Shown here: positions 1-7,020 of the stretch, one piece after another
Layout: every line of letters begins with the position of its first letter
Numbering within the stretch: the first letter of the stretch is position 1
Assembly: GCA_028819955.1 (NCBI GenBank)
Contig: JAPPKP010000277.1
Coordinates: 1 to 8,488 of the forward strand
DNA length: 8,488 nt
Reading direction: 5' to 3'
Origin: Rhodospirillaceae bacterium
Lineage (GTDB): Bacteria; Pseudomonadota; Alphaproteobacteria; UBA828
Made by a program: the position numbers and the translations under genes
Notes under the pieces: generated by a model
The model's database searches: none
What the model was told of the DNA's origin: nothing
What the model saw: the letters and a program-made list of their open reading frames with translations, nothing else

Positions 1-893
1 CGGGTCCCCACCTTGACCCCGGGAGCCTGCTCGATCTCTGCGAAACCGTGGGTGTGACCATCGCCGCCGGCGTGCCGACGATCTGGAACGGGATCCTCCA
101 GGCGCTGGACGCCGAGCCGGAGCGCTGGTCCCTCGATCCGCGGTTCCGCACTGCGGTCGGTGGCTCGGCGGCGAGCGAGGCGATGATTCGGGGCTTCGAC
201 CGTCACGGCGTCCGCACCATCCACGCCTGGGGCATGACCGAGACCACGCCCTTGGGTAGCGCCGGTATCATCAAGACGACCATGGGAGAGCTCGACGAGG
301 ACGCCCAGTACGACTATCGCGCGAAGCAGGGGATCGCCTTGCCCTTTGTCGACATGCGGCTGATGAACGACGCCGGCACCGCGCCATGGGACGGCGAGAC
401 CATGGGCGAGGTGCAAGTGCGCGGACCCTGGGTCGCCGCCGCCTATCACGACTCGGACGAACTCAGCGACAAGTGGACCGACGACGGTTGGCTGCGCACC
501 GGCGACGTCGCCACCATCGACACCGAGGGCTACATGAAGATCACCGACCGCACCAAGGACCTTATAAAGTCCGGCGGTGAGTGGATCAGCTCGGTCGATC
601 TGGAGAACGCCCTGATGGGCCATCCCGCGGTGAGCGAGGCTGCGGTGATCGCGGCGCGGCACGAGAAGTGGGATGAGCGTCCGCTTGCCGTCATCGTCCT
701 GAAGGAGGGGACGGAGGCGGACGCCGATGCGCTCCAGAGTCACCTCGCCGGCGGCTTCGCCAAGTGGTGGCTGCCGGACGACTACGTGTTCGTGGACGAG
801 ATCCCGCGCACGTCTACCGGCAAGTTTCTCAAGTCGGCGCTGCGCGAGCGTTACGATGGGCTGCTGGTTAGCGAGTCCGGTGGCGGAGGTTAG
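1..893 (+). CDS. AlkK-type medium/long-chain fatty-acyl-CoA ligase, C-terminal part (5' truncated by window edge)
   Basis: This enzyme activates a carboxylic acid to its CoA thioester with ATP via an acyl-adenylate, in the cytoplasm. The reading frame is open to the left edge (first full codon at base 3), leaving 296 visible residues; relatives are about 540 residues, so roughly the first 240-250 are missing, including the P-loop-like motif. Visible adenylate-forming-family motifs in order are [25 protein letters not shown] (225-260), [30 protein letters not shown] (about 540-590) and [17 protein letters not shown] near the C-terminus; the codon for the expected catalytic Lys of TGK is 822-824. 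The wording around [20 protein letters not shown] and FAKWWLPDD is typical of AlkK-like ligases. No internal stop or frameshift is seen. It faces the Hyu operon tail to tail and its TAG overlaps the hyuB stop, so it is transcribed separately. Whether it acts on products of that operon is unknown; the family alone does not fix chain length. Confidence 0.93.
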   Translation, partial: GPHLDPGSLLDLCETVGVTIAAGVPTIWNGILQALDAEPERWSLDPRFRTAVGGSAASEAMIRGFDRHGVRTIHAWGMTETTPLGSAGIIKTTMGELDEDAQYDYRAKQGIALPFVDMRLMNDAGTAPWDGETMGEVQVRGPWVAAAYHDSDELSDKWTDDGWLRTGDVATIDTEGYMKITDRTKDLIKSGGEWISSVDLENALMGHPAVSEAAVIAARHEKWDERPLAVIVLKEGTEADADALQSHLAGGFAKWWLPDDYVFVDEIPRTSTGKFLKSALRERYDGLLVSESGGGG

Positions 894-909
894 CCAACCT
901 TGCCGCACC
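879..909. terminator. Imperfect inverted repeat over the two convergent stop codons; possible bidirectional transcript end
   Basis: The arms AGGTT (887-891) and AACCT (896-900) enclose a 4-base loop. They are extended by GCGG (883-886) with CCGC (903-906) and GGT (879-881) with ACC (907-909), with small bulges at 882 and 901-902. The structure sits exactly on the overlapping stops of the acyl-CoA ligase and hyuB. There is no run of T on either side, so it is not a classical intrinsic terminator. It may simply be chance pairing in GC-rich DNA, or a structure protecting 3' ends after Rho-dependent termination. Confidence 0.25.
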
Positions 910-2641
910 GCCCGGCGCTACGTTGGGATGCGGTCGCGGGCTCGTCCACCTGAAGCGGCTCGCCGCCGAGAACCACGCCGAAGCGCTGCGCCGCCTCGTC
1001 CGCCGTGTAGTAGCCGCGCATCACGTCCTGCAGAACCAGCGCCGGCTCACGCTCGTGCGGATCGCCGTAGCCGCCCCCGCCCGGCGTCGAGACCCGCACG
1101 GTATCGCCGGGACGAAGCGGGATTTCCTGGTCCTTGGAGAGATGCGGCGGTCGGTAGGCCGAGCCGTCGGCGCGGATCACGTCCACGGTGTTGACGCCGC
1201 CGGGCGCGCCGCCCAGCGCGCCGTTGGGCCCGGTGCGGCCGTGGTCCATGACCATGGAGGCCGAGGCCGCGCCCCGCCTGAGCGTGCAAGCGTAGGTGAC
1301 GCCGAAGCCGCCCCGCCAGCGGCCCGCCCCGCCCGAGCCCTCGTGCAGCGAATACTCCTGGAACAGCACCGGGTACTTCTGCTCCATCACCTCGATCGGC
1401 TGCGACTTGGAGATGCCGATGGTCGAGCAGCCGTTGGTGAGCCCGTCGCCTTCGGGCGAGCCGCCGTAGCCGCCGCCGGTAAAGAGGTACATCACGTAGT
1501 CACGCGCCCGCGCGGGGTCGCCGCCGCCCACGGCGAAGTTGCCCGAGGTGCCGGCGGGCGCGGCGAAGAGGCGGTCCGGGATTGCGTGGGCCAGCGCATC
1601 GAACACGGCCTCCGCGATGCGCTGGCTGACCTCCGCCGCGCAGCCCGAGACCGGGCGCGGATATTCCGCATGGAGAAAGGTGCCCCTGGGCTCGGTGATG
1701 TGCAGCGGCTCGAACATGCCGGCGTTGATGGGCACGTCGGGGAAGATGTGGCGGATCGCGAGGTAGATGGCGGACTTGGTGGTCGCCGCCACGCTGTTCA
1801 TCGGCCCCAGGCAGGGCGGGCTGGAGTGCGACATGTCGAAATGAAGCTCGGTGTCCTCGACGCGGATGCGCATGTCGATGGTGAGCGGCTCGTTCACCAC
1901 GCCGTCGGAATCGACCGTGGCGAGGCCGCGATAGCTGCCGTCCGGAATGGTCTCGATCTTGGCCCGCATCTGGCGGGCGGCGCGCTGGCGCATCTCTCTG
2001 ATGACGTCCTCGACCAAGGGCTGGCCGTACTTGTCGAGTAGCGCCGTCATCCGCCGGGCGCCCACCAGCAGCGCTGCCGACTGGGCCTCGATGTCGCCGA
2101 TGCGCTGCTCGGGCACGCGGATGTTGGAGAGGATGATCGAGAGGATCTCCTCGTCGATCCGCCCCTCCTTGTAGAGCTTGACCGGCGGAAAGCGCAGCCC
2201 CTCCTGCACCACCTCGGTGGCGCGCGCCGAGAAGCCACCCGGCACCATGCCGCCGGTGTCCGGCCAGTGGCCGGTGTTGGACAGCCAGGCGAAGTGTGCG
2301 CCCTTGTAGAAGAAGGGCAGGGCGAAGCGCACGTCCATCAGGTGGGTGCCGCCGAGGTAGGGGTCGTTGACGGCGAAGACATCGCCCTCGCGCACCGTGG
2401 GTTTGGTGGCGATCAAGTGCTCGGTCGAGAACTGCATGGTGCCGACGAAGACCGGCAAGCCCAGCTCGCCCTGTGCGATCAGCTTGCCGTCTTCCTTGGC
2501 ATAGATGCCGTCTGAGCGGTCCAAGCCCTCCGAGATGACCGGACTGAAGGCCGAGCGGACGAAGGCGAGGTCCATCTCGTTGCAGACCTGCTGCAGGCCG
2601 CTCTGCACCACGCCGAGGGTGATGGGGTCGAGCTCGCTCAT
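890..2641 (-). CDS. hyuB: Hydantoinase B/oxoprolinase family subunit (HyuB)
   Basis: This 583-residue protein is the hydrolytic partner of HyuA in ATP-dependent amide/lactam hydrolases (5-oxoprolinase, N-methylhydantoinase, caprolactamase) and related carboxylases. One Hydantoinase_B domain fills nearly the whole chain. Family motifs visible are the start DPITLGVVQSG (residues 5-15), NDPYLGGTHLMDV (92-104, with His100 and Asp103 as candidate metal ligands), TGHWPDTGGMVPGGF (123-137), ATEVVQEGLRFPPVKL (141-156) and PGGGGYGDP (520-528) near the end. Length is normal for the family. The start at 2641 is chosen because the family begins there and because its ATG overlaps the hyuA TGA as ATGA. The frame is open 37 codons further upstream, but that extension lies inside hyuA and has no family character. 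A Cys- and Ala-containing tail of about 20 residues follows the last recognisable segment. The substrate cannot be read from sequence; by context a lactam or cyclic imide is likely. Confidence 0.93.
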   Translation of the reverse strand: MSELDPITLGVVQSGLQQVCNEMDLAFVRSAFSPVISEGLDRSDGIYAKEDGKLIAQGELGLPVFVGTMQFSTEHLIATKPTVREGDVFAVNDPYLGGTHLMDVRFALPFFYKGAHFAWLSNTGHWPDTGGMVPGGFSARATEVVQEGLRFPPVKLYKEGRIDEEILSIILSNIRVPEQRIGDIEAQSAALLVGARRMTALLDKYGQPLVEDVIREMRQRAARQMRAKIETIPDGSYRGLATVDSDGVVNEPLTIDMRIRVEDTELHFDMSHSSPPCLGPMNSVAATTKSAIYLAIRHIFPDVPINAGMFEPLHITEPRGTFLHAEYPRPVSGCAAEVSQRIAEAVFDALAHAIPDRLFAAPAGTSGNFAVGGGDPARARDYVMYLFTGGGYGGSPEGDGLTNGCSTIGISKSQPIEVMEQKYPVLFQEYSLHEGSGGAGRWRGGFGVTYACTLRRGAASASMVMDHGRTGPNGALGGAPGGVNTVDVIRADGSAYRPPHLSKDQEIPLRPGDTVRVSTPGGGGYGDPHEREPALVLQDVMRGYYTADEAAQRFGVVLGGEPLQVDEPATASQRSAGRCGKVG

Positions 2642-4677
2642 CCGCTCACGTCCAGGATCAGGTTGCCGATGGAATCGAGTGAGGCCCGGTTGCCCGGCTC
2701 CACCACGCTGGTGCAGTCGGTCTGCTGCACGATCGCGGGGCCGGGGAAGCAAGCGTCGGCCGGCAGGCGGTCGCGGTTGTAGACAGGAGTTTCCGCCCAG
2801 CCGGTGGGGAACCAGGTGCGGCGGGTGCCGATCAGCGCGCCGTCGAGGGAGGCGGCCCGCGACTGGCCGCCGAGCGCAGCGAGCGGCACTGCCGGTCTGG
2901 CGCCGATCACCGCCGTGTGGAGGTTGACCAGTACCGCCGGGATCGTGTCGAGCGCGACCGCAAAGCGCTCCCAGTAAGCCTTCTCGAACGCCTGCTGGAG
3001 TTCCTCGCGCGTCACTGCGGGGCTCTCGATGGGCACGGTGAGCAGGTGGGTCTGGCCTTCGAACTGCATGTCGGCCGCGTGCAGGTACGCGATCTCGCCG
3101 ACGGCGACGCCTTCCTGCTCGATGGTCGTGCGCCCGTCCGCCGCCTGGCGTTCGAGGATCGCACGGACGGCTGCCATGTCCGCCTCGGCCAACGGCGCGT
3201 TCACCGTGTTCACGTAGTCATGGCGCAGGTCGGCGGTAATGCAGCCGACCGCGCTGGTGATCCCCGGCCGCGCCGGGATCATCACGCGCGGGATGCCAAG
3301 TTCCGCTGCGAGCGCCGCGGCGTGCATGGGGCCGGCGCCGCCGAAGGCGAAGAGCACGAAGTCGCGCGGGTCGTGGCCGCGCGCGAGCGTCGCCATGCGG
3401 ATCGCGCCGGCCATACGGTCGTTGGCGATACGGATCACCGCCGCCGGCGCGGCGTCCGCATCGAGGCCGAGGGGAGCGCCGACGGTCTCCACGAACACCG
3501 CCCGCACGGCATCGGGCGCGACCGGGTTCTCGACCGCGAGCAGGGAGTCCGGATCGAGCCGGCCGAGTATCAGGTTGGCGTCGGTGAGCGTCGGCCGCTC
3601 GCCGCCCCGGCCGTAGCAGATCGGCCCCGGCTGGGCGCCCGCGCTCTCCGGCCCGACCTGGAGCAGCCCGGCCTCGTCGATCCGCGCCAACGAGCCGCCG
3701 CCGGCGCCAACCGTGTGTACGTCCACCATGGGGACGTGAATGGGCATGCCGTGCTCGAGCTCCATCTCGGCCGTGACCGCCGGCACGCCGTCCAGCACCA
3801 GGCCCACGTCGGCGCTGGTGCCGCCGGTGTCGAAAGTGATGAGCCGTTCGGCCCCGGCGGCGCGGCCGATTGCAGCCGCCGCCATGACGCCGGACGCCGG
3901 GCCCGAGAGCACCGTGTTGACCGCCTTCGACGCCGCCGAGCGGGCCGAGACGCTGCCGCCGTTGCCCTGGATCACCAGCAGCTCGCGCCCGTAACCCCGG
4001 CCTGCGAGCTGCCCCCGCAGGCGGTCGAGATAGCGGTGCAGCAGCGGCTGGACGCACGCATTCACGGCAGCGGCGACGCCCCGCTCGAACTCGCGGAACT
4101 CGGTGAGGACCGAGTGCCCCGCCGTGACGTGGCCCTCCGGCCAGCACTCACGGGCGATAGCCAATGCGCGCTCCTCATGCACGGGGTTCTTGTAGCTGTG
4201 CAGGAAGTGGATCACGAGCGAATCGCAGCCTGCGGCCTGGAGCGAGGAGATTGCGTCTCGCACCGCCGCTTCGTCCAGCGGCACCAGCACTTCGCCAGCG
4301 GCATCCATGCGCTCCGGCACCTCGATGCGAAGCTCGCGCGGGATCAGCGGCGTGAAGCTGCCGGTGAGGCCGTAAGGCCGGGGCCGCGTGCGCCGGCCGA
4401 GCTCGAGGACGTCGCGGAAGCCCCTGGTGGTGATGAGCCCGCAGCGGCTGAGCTTGCGTTCCAGCAGCGCGTTGGTGGTGACCGTGGTGCCGTGGATGAT
4501 GGCCCCGACATCCGCGAGCGTCGCCGCCGCGCCGCCGAGTGCCGCGAGCACGCCGGCCGCCTGGTTCGCGGGCGTAGACGGCACCTTGGCGAGTCTGACC
4601 GCGCCGGTCTCCGGCTCCATCAGGATGAGGTCGGTGAAGGTCCCGCCGACATCGACGCCGACCACCGCGCCGCTCAT
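2638..4677 (-). CDS. hyuA: Hydantoinase/oxoprolinase family ATP-binding subunit (HyuA)
   Basis: This 679-residue subunit carries the ASKHA-type ATPase fold that phosphorylates or activates the cyclic amide for hydrolysis with HyuB. Domains in order are Hydant_A_N (about 5-185), Hydantoinase_A (about 200-490) and a C-terminal acetone-carboxylase-like domain (about 510-675). Clear motifs are the phosphate loop DVGGTFTD (9-16), HGTTVTTNALLER (62-74), the second phosphate motif FDTGGTSADVG (282-292), DVHTVGAGGGSLARID (319-334), and the GPESAGAQPGPICYGRGG segment followed by LTDANLILGRLDP. The start at 4677 puts DVGGTFTD at the usual distance from the N-terminus; a start at 4722 would add 15 residues and overlap the upstream gene. 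No strong Shine-Dalgarno sequence precedes 4677, and the gap to the upstream stop is 7 bases, so re-initiation after the UPF0280 gene is plausible. Length about 680 fits HyuA and is much smaller than fused eukaryotic 5-oxoprolinase (about 1290). The exact substrate is open. Confidence 0.93.
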   Translation of the reverse strand: MSGAVVGVDVGGTFTDLILMEPETGAVRLAKVPSTPANQAAGVLAALGGAAATLADVGAIIHGTTVTTNALLERKLSRCGLITTRGFRDVLELGRRTRPRPYGLTGSFTPLIPRELRIEVPERMDAAGEVLVPLDEAAVRDAISSLQAAGCDSLVIHFLHSYKNPVHEERALAIARECWPEGHVTAGHSVLTEFREFERGVAAAVNACVQPLLHRYLDRLRGQLAGRGYGRELLVIQGNGGSVSARSAASKAVNTVLSGPASGVMAAAAIGRAAGAERLITFDTGGTSADVGLVLDGVPAVTAEMELEHGMPIHVPMVDVHTVGAGGGSLARIDEAGLLQVGPESAGAQPGPICYGRGGERPTLTDANLILGRLDPDSLLAVENPVAPDAVRAVFVETVGAPLGLDADAAPAAVIRIANDRMAGAIRMATLARGHDPRDFVLFAFGGAGPMHAAALAAELGIPRVMIPARPGITSAVGCITADLRHDYVNTVNAPLAEADMAAVRAILERQAADGRTTIEQEGVAVGEIAYLHAADMQFEGQTHLLTVPIESPAVTREELQQAFEKAYWERFAVALDTIPAVLVNLHTAVIGARPAVPLAALGGQSRAASLDGALIGTRRTWFPTGWAETPVYNRDRLPADACFPGPAIVQQTDCTSVVEPGNRASLDSIGNLILDVSG

Positions 4678-4684
4678 GGTGCGC

Positions 4685-5548
4685 TCATGCGGCGGCGGCT
4701 CCGGCTGGCTCCGCCGGCGCAAGTGCGCGGGTCTCGCCCTGGAGCGCGAGGCGCGCGGAGTGGATCAGCCCCGCCCGCTGCATCGCCCGCGCCTCCGCGA
4801 GCCCGGTATCCAGCGCCGCGGCCCTGACGTGCGCGGGCAGCGGCCCCACCGCGACGGTGACCGGACGCTCGCCGAGGTCGCTCTCCTCACGGAGCGACGA
4901 CGCCGGCGCGCGCTCGATGGTCGGATGCTCGACGGTGACCGCGTTGGCGATCAGCGTTGCCGCAGCGTCGGCCGCGGCCGCGCTCTCGGCCAGCACCGTG
5001 ACCGCATCGGCGATCCCGAACGAGAGCGAGCGCCCGCGCCAGCCCGAGGTCGCCATGCCACGCGCGGGCCTCTCGGCACTGAGAACGATCCGGTGGTCGA
5101 GGCCCGGCCGATCAGGATCGTTCACCACGCCGGCGGAGAAGGCGGTGCCGGGGCCGAGGTGCACCGCGATGTCGCCGCCGTTGTTGACGTAGGCGCGCGC
5201 GAGGCTGCGCCCCGCGGTCATGGCCGCCAGCACCTCGTCTGCGACGGAGCCCGCGACCGCCGCCATCGACGTGATGTAGCGCGCCCGGTGCGGCCAGCAG
5301 ACGCCCAGCATGCGCTGCGCCACCGGCCCCTGCAGCGCGGGCCCGGTCCCGCCGAGGGGGCGGCGCAGCAGGGCAAGCTCAGCGACCAGTTCGTCGAGGA
5401 TGGTGGCGAAGCGGGCGCCGGACTGGCGGTACGCGGCCTCCACTTCAGCCCTCTCGCCGAAGGCCTCGGCCACGATGTCGATCGGCCCGTGCTGCAGGTG
5501 CAGCCGGCGGCCGTCGGGCAGCAGCGCCATCCGGGCTGCGCCGGGCAT
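4685..5548 (-). CDS. UPF0280 family protein, ApbE (flavin transferase) superfamily
   Basis: This 287-residue cytoplasmic protein has no signal peptide or membrane segment. Family features are an MxLLPDGRRLHLQHGPID N-terminus, ITSMAAVAGSVADEV (92-106), YVNNGGDIAVHLG (120-132) and GMATSGWRGRSLSFGIADAV (164-183) running into VTVLAE and ADAAATLIANAV (194-204). NxGGD, ATSG, VTV and ADAAAT correspond to conserved blocks of ApbE, which transfers FMN from FAD to a Thr/Ser. The ApbE segment that usually lies between ATSG and VTV, with HIxDPxTG, is replaced here by a short GRSLSFGIADA stretch, as I recall for UPF0280 members, so the biochemical activity is not assured. The start ATG at 5548 overlaps the upstream TGA as TGATG; AGGAG lies 11 bases upstream (5560-5564). 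Met7 (5530) is an alternative start. The tail after residue 277 is Ala/Pro rich. Its position directly after a reductase whose known relative has covalent flavin suggests a maturation role (inference). Confidence 0.85.
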   Translation of the reverse strand: MPGAARMALLPDGRRLHLQHGPIDIVAEAFGERAEVEAAYRQSGARFATILDELVAELALLRRPLGGTGPALQGPVAQRMLGVCWPHRARYITSMAAVAGSVADEVLAAMTAGRSLARAYVNNGGDIAVHLGPGTAFSAGVVNDPDRPGLDHRIVLSAERPARGMATSGWRGRSLSFGIADAVTVLAESAAAADAAATLIANAVTVEHPTIERAPASSLREESDLGERPVTVAVGPLPAHVRAAALDTGLAEARAMQRAGLIHSARLALQGETRALAPAEPAGAAAA

Positions 5549-7020
5549 CAGGGGTTCCGCTCCTGCAGGGGCCATGGATTGGCGGGTGGCCACGGCTCCG
5601 CCCTGTGCGCAGAGTCGTCCAGCGCCTGCTCCAGGGGCACGATGCGATCCACGTGGCCGCCGAGCGCCGCGAACTCGGCGCGGCTCAACGTGAATTCGAT
5701 AGGTGCCACCAAGGCCGGAGTCGGCACGTAGCCGAAGGCGTCCGCCGGCATCCGGGTCACGTCCACCATGAAGGTGATGCCGCCGCCGGGCCAGACGTGC
5801 ACCGGCGCGCCGCCGGCGGTGACGCGGGTGAGCGCATCCTTGATCGAGCGGGTGAGACGCACCGGGTTTTCGGTGACGCCCGCGCGCAAGGACCCACCCG
5901 CGCCCGCCATGAAGAGCACGGTACAGAGCGCGGGCTCGCAGTTCTCCGCGATGCGATCCACCACTGTCTCGATCTCCGCCGGCATCGCGGCCGGCCGGGG
6001 CGTCAGCGTCTCGTCGAGCTCGAACCAGGCCGCGTCCTCCCCGGTGGTGGACACCATGTGGAGCCTGAGGCCGGGCCAGGCCTTCTTCGGGTCGATCTTC
6101 TCGATGATCTCCAGCGGGTCGGCGATGTCGGTGGCGGCCCAGCCGCGTCCCTTGCGCGCCACCTGGAAGTAGCGCCCCGGCGTCGACCGCCTGCCCCGGA
6201 TGCGGATGCCCGAGGGCGGCATGTCGAGGAAGCGCCCGGCCTGGTGCTCGGTGAGCACGCCGGTGATCTGGTCGTCGACGACGATCACCTCGTCGGCGTG
6301 GCCGTGCCACTGGCGGGCGAACATGCCCATGGCGGCGGAGCCGCAGCCGGCCCGCATGCGCTCCTCGTGCTGGCCGTCCACCACCGGGGCCGCGCCCGCC
6401 TGCACCACCAGCTCGGCGCCGTCGTCCACGGTGAGCGTCGCGGGCCTGCCGTTGCAGAGGTCGAGCAGGGTGCTGCAAGTGACCGTGCCCTCGCGCTTGG
6501 AGCCGCCGGTAAAATGCCGCACCCCGCCAAGCGAGAGCATCTGGGAGCCGTATTCTGCCGTGGTGACGTGGCCGATGGGCTCGCCGTCTGCCCGCACCGA
6601 GGCTTGCTCGGGGCCCACGTGACGATCGGTGTCGATCTTCACCTTGACGCCGCAGTAGCTGAAGATCCCTTCGGAAACGACGGTCACCATGTCCACGCCC
6701 GCCGCCTCGCTCGCGATGATGAAGGGCGCGGGCTTGTAGTCGGGATATGTGGTGCCGGAGCCGATGCCGGTGACGAAGCGCTCCGGACTCGCGACCACGC
6801 CGCCGTCCCAATCCTCCGCGCCGTCGAGGAAGGGCACCAGGGTCTCGGCGCGTTCGGTGACCAGCAGAGGATCGACGCGGGTGAGCGTGCCGCCGACGTT
6901 GGCGTAACGGTCGCAGGCGCCGACCTTGCCCTCGCGAATCCGGCACAGCACCGGGCAGGCGTCGCAGCGGATGATCGAGCCCTCGTCCTTGGCCCGGCGC
7001 TTCTGATTCGGCGCGCTCAC
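5548..7020 (-). CDS. 6-hydroxynicotinate reductase-like iron-sulfur protein
   Basis: I recognise this 490-residue protein as related to 6-hydroxynicotinate reductase (EC 1.3.7.1), which uses reduced ferredoxin to convert 6-hydroxynicotinate to 1,4,5,6-tetrahydro-6-oxonicotinate. The assignment rests on recall of the family and on context. An N-terminal cluster motif C19-x2-C22-x3-C26-x9-C36 (CDACPVLCRIREGKVGACDRY) should bind an Fe-S cluster. Further Cys are at 123 (SEGIFSYCGVKVKIDTD), 182, 189, 226 (AGCGSAAMGMFA), 361 and 366. Other striking segments are TGIGSGTTYPDYKPAPFI (84-101), GAGGSLRAGVTENP (373-386) and VWPGGGITFMVDV (about 409-421). The C-terminus is Trp/Pro rich. There is no signal peptide, transmembrane helix or radical-SAM CxxxCxxC. 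It starts with GTG at 7020, chosen because GGGAGG (7028-7033) lies 7 bases upstream and the start overlaps the upstream stop as GTGA; a second GTG at 7023 is less well spaced. The substrate may be another hydroxylated N-heterocycle. Confidence 0.78.
   Translation of the reverse strand: MSAPNQKRRAKDEGSIIRCDACPVLCRIREGKVGACDRYANVGGTLTRVDPLLVTERAETLVPFLDGAEDWDGGVVASPERFVTGIGSGTTYPDYKPAPFIIASEAAGVDMVTVVSEGIFSYCGVKVKIDTDRHVGPEQASVRADGEPIGHVTTAEYGSQMLSLGGVRHFTGGSKREGTVTCSTLLDLCNGRPATLTVDDGAELVVQAGAAPVVDGQHEERMRAGCGSAAMGMFARQWHGHADEVIVVDDQITGVLTEHQAGRFLDMPPSGIRIRGRRSTPGRYFQVARKGRGWAATDIADPLEIIEKIDPKKAWPGLRLHMVSTTGEDAAWFELDETLTPRPAAMPAEIETVVDRIAENCEPALCTVLFMAGAGGSLRAGVTENPVRLTRSIKDALTRVTAGGAPVHVWPGGGITFMVDVTRMPADAFGYVPTPALVAPIEFTLSRAEFAALGGHVDRIVPLEQALDDSAHRAEPWPPANPWPLQERNP
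5560..5564 (-). promoter_or_regulatory. Probable Shine-Dalgarno sequence of the UPF0280 gene
   Basis: Read on the - strand this is AGGAG, 11 bases upstream of the ATG at 5548, slightly longer than ideal. It lies inside the end of the upstream reductase-like gene. Together with the TGATG stop/start overlap it supports initiation at 5548 rather than at the internal Met codon at 5530. Confidence 0.5.

Noticed and set aside
923..2041. Long + strand open frame of 372 codons opposite hyuB
   Set aside because: Same reason: low-complexity Arg/Ala/Val translation, antisense to conserved HyuB coding sequence.
2642..2752. 37-codon N-terminal extension of HyuB
   Set aside because: Lies inside the hyuA C-terminal coding region, has no family similarity, and the ATGA overlap gives a natural start at 2641.
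2917..4827. Long + strand open frame of 636 codons opposite hyuA
   Set aside because: It is antisense to a gene with full family motifs, its translation is Arg/His/Ala/Gly rich with no recognisable domain, and such open frames are expected in GC-rich DNA.
4388..5731. + strand open frame of 447 codons opposite hyuA and the UPF0280 gene
   Set aside because: Crosses the boundary of two well-supported - strand genes and has no family character.
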